64,000 nucleotides of DNA from Streptomyces scabiei 87.22 (lineage in GTDB: Bacteria > Actinomycetota > Actinomycetes > Streptomycetales > Streptomycetaceae). The stretch covers positions 7,936,001 through 8,000,000 of the forward strand of contig NC_013929.1 in NCBI RefSeq assembly GCF_000091305.1, read 5' to 3'. A program made the position numbers and the translations under genes. Under the pieces are notes generated by a model. That model ran no database searches. It saw nothing but the letters and a program-made list of their open reading frames with translations, and was not told the origin of the DNA. Below, piece by piece: positions 25,303-33,832 of the stretch (positions are counted from its first letter, which is position 1; each line of letters opens with the position of its first letter).

Positions 25303-26769
25303 ATGAACGACCAGTTTCCCTCCGAGCACGAGCACGGAGAGCTTGGCGACGCCGAGTACGCGCAGTTCATGGAGCTCGCCGCGGAAGAGGGCTTCGACGT
25401 CGAGGACGTCGAGGGCGCGATCGAGGAGGCGGGGCACGGCCCGCTGCCCGTCCTCGCCGTCGTCGGCCGTCCGAACGTCGGCAAGTCGACGCTCGTGAAC
25501 CGCATCATCGGCCGCCGCGAGGCGGTCGTCGAGGACAAGCCCGGCGTCACCCGTGACCGCGTCACCTACGAGGCCGAGTGGGCGGGCCGCCGCTTCAAGG
25601 TCGTCGACACCGGCGGCTGGGAGCAGGACGTCCTCGGCATCGACGCCTCCGTCGCCGCGCAGGCCGAGTACGCCATCGAGGCCGCCGACGCCGTCGTCTT
25701 CGTCGTGGACGCCAAGGTCGGCGTCACCGACACCGACGAGGCCGTCGTCCGGCTGCTGCGCAAGGCCAACAAGCCCGTGGTGCTGTGCGCCAACAAGGTC
25801 GACGGCCCGAGCGGCGAGGCCGACGCGACGGCCCTGTGGTCCCTCGGCATCGGCGAGCCGCACCCGGTCTCCTCGCTGCACGGCCGCGGCACCGGCGACA
25901 TGCTGGACGCCGTCCTGGAGGCCCTGCCGGAGGCGCCCGAGCAGAGCTTCGGCACCGCGGTCGGCGGTCCCCGCCGCATCGCGCTGATCGGCCGTCCGAA
26001 CGTCGGCAAGTCCTCGCTCCTGAACAAGGTGGCGAACGAGGAGCGCGTCGTCGTCAACGAGATCGCGGGCACGACCCGTGACCCGGTCGACGAGCTGATC
26101 GAACTCGGCGGTGTCACCTGGAAGTTCGTCGACACCGCGGGCATCCGCAAGCGGGTCCACCTGCAGCAGGGCGCCGACTACTACGCCTCGCTGCGCACCG
26201 CGGCGGCCGTCGAGAAGGCGGAGGTGGCGGTCATCCTCATCGACGCCTCCGAGTCCATCTCGGTCCAGGACCAGCGCATCGTGACCATGGCGGTCGAGGC
26301 CGGCCGCGCGCTGGTCGTCGCGTACAACAAGTGGGACACCCTCGACGAGGAGCGCCGCTACTACCTGGAGCGGGAGATCGAGACCGAGTTCGCCCAGATC
26401 GCCTGGGCGCCCCGGGTCAATGTCTCGGCGCGTACCGGCCGGCACATGGAGAAGCTGGTCCCCGCGATCGAGACGGCGCTCGCCGGCTGGGAGACCCGCG
26501 TCCCGACGGGCCGGCTGAACGCCTTCCTCGGCGAACTGGTCGCCGCCCACCCGCACCCGATCCGCGGCGGCAAGCAGCCCCGCATCCTGTTCGGGACGCA
26601 GGCCGGCACCAAGCCCCCGCGTTTCGTCCTCTTCGCCTCCGGCTTCATCGAGGCGGGCTACCGGCGCTTCATCGAGCGCCGTCTGCGGGAGGAGTTCGGC
26701 TTCGAGGGCACCCCGATCCACATCTCGGTCCGGGTGCGCGAGAAGCGCGGCGGCCAGAAGAAGAAGTAG
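25303..26769 (+). CDS. der: ribosome biogenesis GTPase Der (EngA)
   Basis: 488 residues with the two tandem GTPase domains that define Der. Domain 1 has VVGRPNVGKSTLVNRIIG, DTGGWEQ and NKVDGPSG. Domain 2 has LIGRPNVGKSSLLNKVAN, DTAGIRKR and NKWDTLDEE. A KH-like C-terminal domain (PPRFVLFASGFIEAGYRRFIERRLREEFGFEGTPIHISVR) follows. It works in 50S subunit maturation. The first 45 residues are an acidic extension. It is followed by a large hairpin at 26794-26844. Confidence 0.97.
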   Translation: MNDQFPSEHEHGELGDAEYAQFMELAAEEGFDVEDVEGAIEEAGHGPLPVLAVVGRPNVGKSTLVNRIIGRREAVVEDKPGVTRDRVTYEAEWAGRRFKVVDTGGWEQDVLGIDASVAAQAEYAIEAADAVVFVVDAKVGVTDTDEAVVRLLRKANKPVVLCANKVDGPSGEADATALWSLGIGEPHPVSSLHGRGTGDMLDAVLEALPEAPEQSFGTAVGGPRRIALIGRPNVGKSSLLNKVANEERVVVNEIAGTTRDPVDELIELGGVTWKFVDTAGIRKRVHLQQGADYYASLRTAAAVEKAEVAVILIDASESISVQDQRIVTMAVEAGRALVVAYNKWDTLDEERRYYLEREIETEFAQIAWAPRVNVSARTGRHMEKLVPAIETALAGWETRVPTGRLNAFLGELVAAHPHPIRGGKQPRILFGTQAGTKPPRFVLFASGFIEAGYRRFIERRLREEFGFEGTPIHISVRVREKRGGQKKK

Positions 26770-26793
26770 CGTCCGCGCCCACGGCACGCGCGT

Positions 26794-26844
26794 GAGGAGG
26801 GCGGCCGCCCGAGGTCATCGGACCTTCGGGCGGCCGCCCTCCTC
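26794..26844 (+). terminator. very stable hairpin downstream of der
   Basis: GAGGAGGGCGGCCGCCCGAG with the following GTC (26794-26816) pairs with 26821-26844 over about 23 bp with one bulge and a short loop. There is no T-tract. It lies between der and a convergent gene ending at 26881 and probably terminates both directions. Confidence 0.75.
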
Positions 26845-26880
26845 AAGTGTCCCTGCTCGCCGCTTCGCGTCTCCGCGTCG

Positions 26881-27336
26881 TCACAGACCCCGGCGCGGGT
26901 TCGGGGGCAGCGGCGAGGGGATGTGGTGCATCCCCGTGTGCCCGGTGGGGATACGGCCGACCGGCTGCCACACGGCCGTCGTCCCGGACGTGTGACCGGG
27001 CTGGGTCTCGCGCTGGGTGGCGAGATGCCCCGCCGCGTGCCGGGAGCCGTACGAACCGGAGGTGTACAACCCGGTGGAGCGTGGTCCGCCGGAGCCGTGC
27101 GCCGGGGTGCCGAAGCCGGTGAACCCCAGATCCTCCTCCCCGTGCCGGTCGCCCGGCAGGGTCCGGTAGCTCCTGACCCACTCCGCGTAGAGCGTGTCGT
27201 AGATGGGCGTGGCCGAAGGATCCTGGGTCGGCCGCATGGACGGGATCGACTGATAGGACGGGCGGCGGGGAGCGTCGTATGCGTGCACGCCTGTGCCAAC
27301 GACCCCGCCCCGGAAGGGATGCGCTGCCTCAACCAT
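26881..27336 (-). CDS. uncharacterised Streptomyces protein
   Basis: About 151 residues if the ATG at 27336 is used (GGAGG only 4 nt upstream); a GTG at 27288 is an alternative. I do not recognise a known domain. The core MRPTQDPSATPIYDTLYAEWVRSYRTLPGDRHGEEDLGF looks like a conserved motif. The rest is Gly/Ser/Thr/His-rich with no membrane segment or signal peptide. I recall similar proteins next to the gene that follows in other Streptomyces, but no function. Codon bias in the core fits a real gene; the N-terminus is uncertain. Confidence 0.6.
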   Translation of the reverse strand: MVEAAHPFRGGVVGTGVHAYDAPRRPSYQSIPSMRPTQDPSATPIYDTLYAEWVRSYRTLPGDRHGEEDLGFTGFGTPAHGSGGPRSTGLYTSGSYGSRHAAGHLATQRETQPGHTSGTTAVWQPVGRIPTGHTGMHHIPSPLPPNPRRGL

Positions 27337-27416
27337 TCGGCCTCCGGGAAGTCGGACTCCGGGAAGGGATCGCGCCCCGAGGGGCGGGGCGGGACGGCTC
27401 CGGCGGGCGGGGCCGC

Positions 27417-28187
27417 TCAGGTGCCGGCCAGCGGCAGGGTCGCCGCCACCAGCTTCCCGTTCGCCGCGGCCTTGTCGAGGGCGTCCCGCAGCAGGTCCTC
27501 CCGCGGCTGCCGCCCGATCGACCCCACCGGCGCCGCGAACATCAGGACCTGCTGGTGCTTGTTGGCGGCGGCCCGCCACGCGTCGGCGACCTGCAGTGCC
27601 TGGTGGGCCTGCCACCAGGCGACCGGTGAACCACCGGTGGTGCCCGGCTGCAGGATGGCGTGCAGCTGCCCCATGGCGAGCAGGACCGACCAGCCGTGCA
27701 GCACGGGCGGGACGGAGTCGATCTGGGGGAGCGGCATGAAGCCCTGCTCGATGAGCAGCGGCAGGAAGTCGTCACCGGCGCCGGTGCTGCCGGGGCGGGC
27801 GATGGGGGCGGTCGGTTCGACGACCAGCGCCGGGTGCAGCTCGCCGCTGAGCAGGATCAGTCCGCTGGTGACGCCGAGCACGGCCTGCTCGGGCGCGGCC
27901 TGGGCCGGGCTGTCCCCGGCGATGGAACGGGCGGCGCCCTGCAACTGCTCCTCGGTGACCTGGACGACCTGGGAGGGCAGACAGGTGGAGTGGGCGAAGG
28001 CGAGGACGGCTGTCTCGTCGCCCACGAAGAGGACGGTGCTGGTGCGCTCCTGCTCGGAGTCGCCGGGGGTGCGGCACGACGTGCAGTCGTAGCCGCCGGG
28101 GGCGTTCTCTCCGGCGAGCAGCCGGTCGGCCTCTTCGTCGCCGATCTCGGCGCGTACCTCGTCGCTGACGTCGAGCATGCGCGGCAC
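27417..28187 (-). CDS. conserved hypothetical protein with N-terminal CxxC
   Basis: 256 residues. The GTG at 28187 follows GAGGAG by 5-6 nt. A CxxC pair sits in YDCTSCRTPGD near residue 35 and may bind metal. The rest is a mixed alpha/beta protein of regular strands (TSTVLFVGDETAVLAFAHSTC; AVLGVTSGLILLSGELHPALVVEPTAPI; WSVLLAMGQLHAILQPG) with no catalytic signature or membrane helix that I can name. The two genes at 26881-28187 run in the same direction and may form a unit. Function unknown. Confidence 0.75.
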   Translation of the reverse strand: MPRMLDVSDEVRAEIGDEEADRLLAGENAPGGYDCTSCRTPGDSEQERTSTVLFVGDETAVLAFAHSTCLPSQVVQVTEEQLQGAARSIAGDSPAQAAPEQAVLGVTSGLILLSGELHPALVVEPTAPIARPGSTGAGDDFLPLLIEQGFMPLPQIDSVPPVLHGWSVLLAMGQLHAILQPGTTGGSPVAWWQAHQALQVADAWRAAANKHQQVLMFAAPVGSIGRQPREDLLRDALDKAAANGKLVAATLPLAGT

Positions 28188-28721
28188 GGTGGCTCCTCGG
28201 GATGCGGTGCGTGTCGGTGCCGGGTGGCGCCCGGCCCATGAGCACGGAGGTTCCGGCCCATGCAGAAGACAACGGGCGATCTGTGGCCGGAGTCACGCCC
28301 GACGACGATCGGAATCGAACCAACCGCAGCGCAGCGTGAATCCTTGGGCGGAATCAGTTACTCCGCGCCAACTTCCGCGAGGTCCGGGCGCGTTGATCCG
28401 GTGAGGTGAGTCACAGGCTGTCGGGTCGCCTGGTCGACATATCCGGAAATCAGGGAATGAAATGGGTGGCTTGATCTGGCTGCTACTCACGGTAACGGTG
28501 AACTGGCCTCCCAGGACGGGCGATCGCTTGCTGACAGCTCGTCAACCTCCCTACATTCCCGGCCGTGTGCAACGAGCACCGCTCGGGTACGTCCGCCGGC
28601 CGCGCAGAGCCAGACAGCGCGCAGTACCGTCTCCGGCGGACGGGGCGGAGCGCGACACCCGCGTCCATGCGCGGGAAGCGCCCCGCTCCGGGGGACCCCG
28701 GGTCCGTGGAGAGGGATCTTC
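28188..28721. other. intergenic region upstream of the Rpf/LysM gene
   Basis: 534 bp with no convincing gene. It holds the divergent promoter of the leftward hypothetical gene and a candidate promoter for the Rpf gene at 28528-28557. Transcription from that promoter would give a leader of roughly 155 nt containing GC-rich hairpins around 28670-28710. The c-di-AMP (ydaO) riboswitch seen before some Streptomyces cell-wall hydrolase genes was looked for and not found. Confidence 0.4.
28528..28557 (+). promoter_or_regulatory. candidate promoter of the Rpf/LysM gene
   Basis: TTGCTG (28528-28533), 18-nt spacer, TACATT (28552-28557). It shows the same -35 hexamer and spacing as the candidate before parA. 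Confidence 0.35.
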
Positions 28722-29384
28722 ATGTCCGAACGTGTTGGATGCGCCGATACCACGCGCGCCGGCTTCCGCGGGTCGCGTACGACCGCCGTCCTCGCCGGAG
28801 CGGCGCTGCTCGCCCCACTGGGACTGCTGACCCTGACCGGCACCGCCTCGGCGGCCGACAGCGGGGTGTGGGACCGCATCGCCAGGTGCGAGAGCGGCGG
28901 CGACTGGCACATCAACACCGGCAACGGCTACTACGGCGGCCTGCAGTTCGCCGCCTCCACCTGGCGTGCCTACGGCGGCACCGCCTACGCGCCGACCGCC
29001 GACCGGGCCTCCCGGTCCCAGCAGATCGAGATCGCCACCAAGGTCCAGCGGGCCCAGGGCTGGGGAGCGTGGCCCACCTGCTCCCGCCGGGCCGGGGCGA
29101 CCGGCAGCGCGCCCGGCGCGCCCTCCGCCGGCGCGGCCACGACCGGATCGGGCCGGGCCACCCCCGCGCGGCCGCAGAAGTCCGCCGGAACGCCCCCGTC
29201 ACGGCCCGTCGGCCACGCGGACCGGGGCTCGTCCCGCGGCGACTACACCGTTCGGCAGGGCGACACGCTGAACGGCATCGCCGCCCGGCACGGGACCACC
29301 TGGCGGCAGGTCTACGCCGCCAACCGGGCCGTCATCGGGGGCGACCCCGACCTGATCGTGCCGGGCCAGCGGCTCGACCTCTGA
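28722..29384 (+). CDS. secreted resuscitation-promoting-factor-like protein with LysM
   Basis: 220 residues; the ATG follows GAGAGGGA. The signal peptide spans residues 1 to about 44 (hydrophobic AVLAGAALLAPLGLLTLTG, cleavage after ASA). The Rpf/transglycosylase-like domain covers about 46-120 (WDRIARCESGGDWHINTGNGYYGGLQFAASTWRAYGG), with the catalytic Glu in CESGGDW and two domain cysteines. An Ala/Gly/Ser/Pro linker leads to one LysM domain (DYTVRQGDTLNGIAARHGTTWRQVYAANR, about 172-219). It cleaves peptidoglycan glycan strands during spore germination or growth, outside the cell. Streptomyces encode several such proteins; which paralogue this is cannot be told. Confidence 0.93.
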   Translation: MSERVGCADTTRAGFRGSRTTAVLAGAALLAPLGLLTLTGTASAADSGVWDRIARCESGGDWHINTGNGYYGGLQFAASTWRAYGGTAYAPTADRASRSQQIEIATKVQRAQGWGAWPTCSRRAGATGSAPGAPSAGAATTGSGRATPARPQKSAGTPPSRPVGHADRGSSRGDYTVRQGDTLNGIAARHGTTWRQVYAANRAVIGGDPDLIVPGQRLDL

Positions 29385-29401
29385 CCCGTCCGCCGGGCCC
29401 G

Positions 29402-30046
29402 TCACGCGAGTTCGGCCGCCTCGCCGGCGAAGACCACGGCCCCGCGCCGCAGTTCGTGCACGAGGACGCCCGGCACGTCCCGCAGCCCCGGCGGCAGGCG
29501 CTGTTCGGCGACGACCACACAGGCGTCGAGGCCGCTCAGCAGGTGGTACGTGCGGGCCGCGACCGCCGGTGACATCCCCTGGGTGGGCTCGTCTACGAGC
29601 ACGACCCGCCGCGTGGGCACCGACAGGGCACGGGCGAGGGCGAGCATGCGCTGCTCGCCCCCGGAGAGGGTGCCGGCGCGGCGGGCGAGCAGGGCGCCGA
29701 GCGGCGGATAGGCGGCCAGGGCGTACGAGAGGTCCGGCGTGGCCAGTTCGAGGTTCTCGCGCACGGTGAGCGAACCGAAGACCGCCCGCCGCTCGGGGAC
29801 GAGGACGAGCCCCCGCCGGGCCCGCTCGTACGCCGGTGTCCGGGTCACGTCGGCCCCGTCCCACACCACGGCGCCGCCGGAGAGCGGGACCGTGCCGGCG
29901 AGGGCCCGCAGTGCCGTCGTCCGGCCGGAGCCGTTGCGGCCCAGCAGGACGGTGAGACCGGGGCCCGGGGCGGCGAGGGTGATGCCGTGCAGGGCCTCCA
30001 GGGGGCCGTAGCGCACGCGGACGCGGCGCAGGGAGAGGAGGGTCAT
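29402..30046 (-). CDS. branched-chain-type ABC transporter ATP-binding protein (LivF-like), degenerate Walker A
   Basis: 214 residues from the ATG at 30046, overlapping the upstream fusion gene by 4 nt. LivF-type features: LLSLRRVRVRYGPLEALHGI, signature LSGGEQRMLALARAL near residue 127, Walker B RVVLVDEPTQGMSP. The Walker A reads GRNGSGRTT: the invariant Lys is Arg42 (CGG). The protein is about 20 residues shorter than usual LivF. With the fused LivG-like ATPase it should make the nucleotide-binding dimer of one importer. The Arg probably cripples the ATP site formed by this Walker A. Confidence 0.9.
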   Translation of the reverse strand: MTLLSLRRVRVRYGPLEALHGITLAAPGPGLTVLLGRNGSGRTTALRALAGTVPLSGGAVVWDGADVTRTPAYERARRGLVLVPERRAVFGSLTVRENLELATPDLSYALAAYPPLGALLARRAGTLSGGEQRMLALARALSVPTRRVVLVDEPTQGMSPAVAARTYHLLSGLDACVVVAEQRLPPGLRDVPGVLVHELRRGAVVFAGEAAELA

Positions 30047-33000
30047 CGGTCCACCGCCGGGTCGAGCGCGTCGAGCGGGCCCGATGCGCGCAGGATGTGG
30101 CCGGGGGGACCGGAGGCGACGATCCGGCCCGCCGCCATGACGTGCACGACGTCGGCGAGGTCCGCGACGAGGTCGAGGTCGTGCTCGACGACCAGCAGGG
30201 CCGTGCCGTCGTCGGCGAGGGCGCGCAGGATGCGGGCGAGGGCGGCCACCTCGGCCGTGTCGAGTCCGGCGGCGGGCTCGTCGAGCAGCAGCACCCGGGG
30301 GCTTCCGGCGAGGGCCCGCGCCAGCTCGACCCGCCGCAGCGTCCCCGTCGGCAGCCCGGCCGCCGGTGCCGTCCGTACCGCCCCGTCCAGCCCGAACAGC
30401 CGCAACGCCCGCTCCGCGGCCGCGGGATCGGCCACGCACCCCTGTTCGGCGCCCACCCGTACGTTCTCCGCCACGGTCAACGACGGGAAGACCGCGAGCT
30501 GTTGGAACGTCCGGGCGATACCGAGCCGTGTGCGCGCGTGCGCCGGAAGCCTCGTGATGTCCCGTCCGCCGAGCCGCACCCGCCCCTGCCCGGGCCGCAA
30601 CGTCCCGGCGAGACAGTGGAAGAGGGTGCTCTTCCCGGCCCCGTTGGGGCCCACCACCGCACTGACCCGCCCGGGAAGCACGTCGAGGTCGACCCCGTCG
30701 AGCGCGACGAAGCCGCCGTAGCCCACGCGGAGCCGGCGGGCCTGGAGGGCGACCGCCGAGGACGGGGCACCTGGGCGGGCACCGGGCGGGGCGGGTCCGG
30801 TGCCGACGCCGACGCCGACGCCGGTGCCGGTGCCGGTGCTGGGGTCCGTCCCGGACGGGGGCGGCGGGGACGGGGTGCCGGGGCGCTCCCCGCCGCGAGC
30901 CGCGGGCCGGGGGGCGCCCGGCCCGTCCGTCGGCGACCCGACCGCGCCCGCATCCGCATCCGCATCCGCGCCCGCATCCGCATCCGCGCCCGTATCCGTG
31001 CCGGGTTCGGTGCCGGCCGGTCCGGCGGTGCGGGCGAGGCCGCGCGTGTTCCCGGTCTGTGGCGGCTGTGGCGGCTGTGGCGCGTCGGATCCGCCCCGGC
31101 CCGCCCCGGCCGTACGTGGCTCACCCTGGTCGGCCTCCGGCGTGGCGGGTGTGCCTGGGGCCGTTCCCGTCGGACCGGTCCCGGCCGGTCCCTCGGCGCG
31201 GGCCGGGCCGGGCTCGTTCCCGGCCCGTGGCGGCCGTGGAGCCCCGGACAGGCCCCGGCCCGCCTCGGGGGTGCCGAGCGCGCCCCGGTCCGCCTCCGCC
31301 GTGCGTGGACCGCCCCGGTCCGCCCGCGCGGCCTCCCCGCCGCTCGCCCTGCCCGCCCGCACCCGCTGCCGGGCCCGTACCCCCGTCGGCGTCAGTGCGG
31401 TCCGGCGGTCCGGCCCGGCACGCAGTCGCGCCAGGGCCTCCTGGAGGCCGCCCGGGAAGCGGCCCACCAGGGCCGTCAGCAGGCCGATCAGTGCCGCCGC
31501 CACACCGCCCTTCGTGCCCGCGTCCAGGCCCACCAGGAGGGCCGCCGCCGCGAGGGCGCCGAGGGTGCTGTCGGCGCCCAGGACGACGATCGCGGCGAAC
31601 CAGAGAAGGCCGCGGACGGGGTCGTAGGCGGCCGGGTCGAAGGCGCGGACGCCCATGGCGAGCATGCCGCCGCCGAGGGCGGCGAGCGCGGCGCCCGCCA
31701 CGAACGCGGCCACCTTCAGCGACGGCACCGGCACGCCCGCCGCCGACGCGCCCGGCTCGTGGTCCCGCAGGGCGGCGAGGGCCCGGCCGGTGCGGCCTCG
31801 GCGCAGGGCGCGGGTGGCCAGCAGGGCCAGGAGCAGCAGGACCAGCTCCAGGGCGTAGTAGGCGCGGTCCCCCTCGAAGCCCGCGGGGCGGGTCGGGGCC
31901 GGGCCCGAGGCCGCGTAGGGCTGGGCGAAGACGAAGCGGCTGACGCCGACGCCCACGGCGAAGGTGGCGAGGGCCAGCGCCAGACCGTGGCGGCGGATGG
32001 CCGGCCCCCCGGTCAGCAGGCCGAGCGGGGCCACCAGGAGGACGGCGACGAGGAGGGCGGTCAGCTCGGGGAGGGCAGGGAGGAAGGGGAGGCGGCCGGC
32101 CGACAGCAGGGCCGTGAAGAGCGCGCCCAGACCCGCGTACGCGGCCTGGCCCAGGGAGATCTGGCCGCCCCGGCCCGTCACCACCACCAGGGACAGCAGG
32201 ACCACGCCCAGCGCCGGGACCTGGACGGCGGTGTGCAGGTCCTCGCCCGCGAAGCCGAGCGGGAGCAGGAACAGCGTGAGCGCCACGATCCAGGCGCCGG
32301 CGGGGGTGCCGCCCCGCGCGGTCGCCGGGCGGGGCAGCGTGTCCCGGCCGCCCACGCCGGGCAGGACGAGCGCCGCGACCAGCAGGGCGACCACGAAGAG
32401 GTTGGCGCCCACGGCCTGCAGCAGCGGTTCCGCCCACCCCGGCGGGTGGAACCGGGTCAGCTGGCTCTGGGCCACCCCGATGCCCAGCGCGACCAGCACG
32501 GCCACCGGGAGGCTGCGCATCCGGGCGGCGACCGCCACGGCCACCACCTCCATCACCAGCAGGGGCATGCCGTACGGGTCGAGGCGGACGTAGGGGGCCA
32601 GGAGCACCCCCGTCAGGCCCGCGGTGAAGGAGCCGAACGCCCAGCCCGCGGCGGCGACCCGGTCCGCGTCGACACCGGCGAGGACGGCGAGGGAACGGTC
32701 GTCCACGACGGCCCGCAGTTCGCGGCCGAAGCGCGTCCGGCGGGTCACCGCGCCCACCGCCGACGCGACCGCCACGACCACCGCCAGTTGGCCCCACGGG
32801 TCGCCCGGCACCAGCGTCGGCGCGTCGTCCCGCGCCCCCGGCCCCCACACCAGCACGGCCCCGCCGACGAGGAGGACGAAGACGCCGAGGGAGGCGACGA
32901 GGGTCTGCGCGGGGTCGCCGCCGAGCACGGCGAGTGGGCGGAAGACGAGGCGTTCCAGGGCCAGGCCGAGGGCGGGGGCGGCCAGCAGCAGGGTCACGAG

Positions 33001-33198
33001 GGTGCCGAGCCAGAGCGGCCACCCCCACTCCACGGTGCACTGGCGCAGCAGATAGGCACACACCATCGCGATCGCCCCGTGCGCGAAGTTGAGCACGCCC
33101 GTCGCCCGGTAGGTCACGATCAGGCCGATTCCGGTGAGGGCCGCCGCGCTGCCGACCGACAGCCCCGCCAGCGTGAGGTCGTACGTCAGCGAGGCCAT
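30043..33198 (-). CDS. fused LivH-LivM-LivG branched-chain-type ABC transporter (two permeases plus ATPase)
   Basis: 1051 residues in one open frame. Residues 1 to about 290 are a LivH permease (GIGLIVTYRATGVLNFAHGAIAMV). About 300-595 is a LivM permease (ISLGQAAYAGLGALFTALL; EAA-like loop GRTGRALAALRDHEPGASAAGV). About 595-812 is a Pro/Gly/Ala/Asp linker with short tandem repeats (ADADAGADADADAGA; GTGVGVGVGTG). From about 813 to the end is a LivG ATPase with canonical Walker A GPNGAGKST (Lys856) and Walker B LLLDEPAAGLD, but the signature near residue 950 reads LPTGT instead of LSxGQ. Such importers take up amino acids or related solutes with a separate binding protein. The start shares a base with the stop of the gene before it. 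Confidence 0.93.
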   Translation of the reverse strand: MASLTYDLTLAGLSVGSAAALTGIGLIVTYRATGVLNFAHGAIAMVCAYLLRQCTVEWGWPLWLGTLVTLLLAAPALGLALERLVFRPLAVLGGDPAQTLVASLGVFVLLVGGAVLVWGPGARDDAPTLVPGDPWGQLAVVVAVASAVGAVTRRTRFGRELRAVVDDRSLAVLAGVDADRVAAAGWAFGSFTAGLTGVLLAPYVRLDPYGMPLLVMEVVAVAVAARMRSLPVAVLVALGIGVAQSQLTRFHPPGWAEPLLQAVGANLFVVALLVAALVLPGVGGRDTLPRPATARGGTPAGAWIVALTLFLLPLGFAGEDLHTAVQVPALGVVLLSLVVVTGRGGQISLGQAAYAGLGALFTALLSAGRLPFLPALPELTALLVAVLLVAPLGLLTGGPAIRRHGLALALATFAVGVGVSRFVFAQPYAASGPAPTRPAGFEGDRAYYALELVLLLLALLATRALRRGRTGRALAALRDHEPGASAAGVPVPSLKVAAFVAGAALAALGGGMLAMGVRAFDPAAYDPVRGLLWFAAIVVLGADSTLGALAAAALLVGLDAGTKGGVAAALIGLLTALVGRFPGGLQEALARLRAGPDRRTALTPTGVRARQRVRAGRASGGEAARADRGGPRTAEADRGALGTPEAGRGLSGAPRPPRAGNEPGPARAEGPAGTGPTGTAPGTPATPEADQGEPRTAGAGRGGSDAPQPPQPPQTGNTRGLARTAGPAGTEPGTDTGADADAGADADADAGAVGSPTDGPGAPRPAARGGERPGTPSPPPPSGTDPSTGTGTGVGVGVGTGPAPPGARPGAPSSAVALQARRLRVGYGGFVALDGVDLDVLPGRVSAVVGPNGAGKSTLFHCLAGTLRPGQGRVRLGGRDITRLPAHARTRLGIARTFQQLAVFPSLTVAENVRVGAEQGCVADPAAAERALRLFGLDGAVRTAPAAGLPTGTLRRVELARALAGSPRVLLLDEPAAGLDTAEVAALARILRALADDGTALLVVEHDLDLVADLADVVHVMAAGRIVASGPPGHILRASGPLDALDPAVDR

Positions 33199-33710
33199 CA
33201 GCCCTCCGCGGGCTCGGCGGTGCCGCTTCCGTCCGGGGCTTCACAGATCGGGCAGGGGCGCAGGTCACCGCTGGTCAGGACCCTTGAGTCCACCGGCACC
33301 GCCTCCGCCTTCCCCGCCACCAGCGGGCAGTCCGCGCGGTGCCAGAGGGTGCCCCCGGGCACCATCAGCAGCCTGCCGCTGGTGGCGAGCGGCGCGGTGG
33401 CCGCCCGCCCGGCCGCCCGGGCCTCGGCGCCGGACGGCTCCGCGGCGACCAGCAGGCCGTACAGCTCCTCGACGCGCGAGGCGGCCAGGGCGTCCCGGCC
33501 GCCGGCGAGGAGGACCGCACCCGCGACGATCAGCGCGGCGCCGGGCACCGTGCAGGAGGCCAGGTAGGGGAGCTGGCGTTCGGCGAAGCGCTCGCCGGAG
33601 ACGCCGTACCAGCCGACGACGCACAGCGCCGCGCCGGCGGCGAGCGCGGCCCAGCCGGCCCAGGCGGCCCGGAGAACGGGGTGCGCGTCGCGCGGTCGGG
33701 CTGTCCGCAT
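33198..33710 (-). CDS. small membrane protein with C-terminal cysteine cluster
   Basis: 170 residues. The ATG at 33710 has GGAGG 5 nt upstream. Two membrane helices near residues 15-37 (WAGWAALAAGAALCVVGWYGV) and 48-70 (CTVPGAALIVAGAVLLAG) are followed by a soluble domain ending LWHRADCPLVAGKAEAVPVD and DLRPCPICEAP. That tail recalls small zinc-ribbon-like or Ada-type metal sites. The stop overlaps the start of the transporter fusion (TGATG), so the two are translationally coupled and probably act together. I do not recognise the family. Confidence 0.8.
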   Translation of the reverse strand: MRTARPRDAHPVLRAAWAGWAALAAGAALCVVGWYGVSGERFAERQLPYLASCTVPGAALIVAGAVLLAGGRDALAASRVEELYGLLVAAEPSGAEARAAGRAATAPLATSGRLLMVPGGTLWHRADCPLVAGKAEAVPVDSRVLTSGDLRPCPICEAPDGSGTAEPAEG

Positions 33711-33832
33711 CAGGGCCTCCACACGTCGTGTGTCTGTCCATCTCAGCCGATGGCTTGCACTATGCCCCCTGCAACCTGACCCTGAAAGCACCGGGCGCGC
33801 ACCGCCCGGACCGACACCCGGTGGTGAGCCAG

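Noticed and set aside
28290..28340. Complement reads GGTTCGATTCC, like a tRNA T-arm
   Set aside because: No matching acceptor stem, D-arm or anticodon stem can be formed at the right distances.
28188..28721. c-di-AMP (ydaO) riboswitch before the Rpf/LysM gene
   Set aside because: GTGAATCC occurs once but the other conserved blocks (GGGGAACC-type, GAACCCGTCAGCTAACC-type) are missing.
30097..33567. 1156-codon frame on the + strand opposite the transporter fusion
   Set aside because: Shadow of the LivHMG fusion; no domain signatures and no ribosome site.
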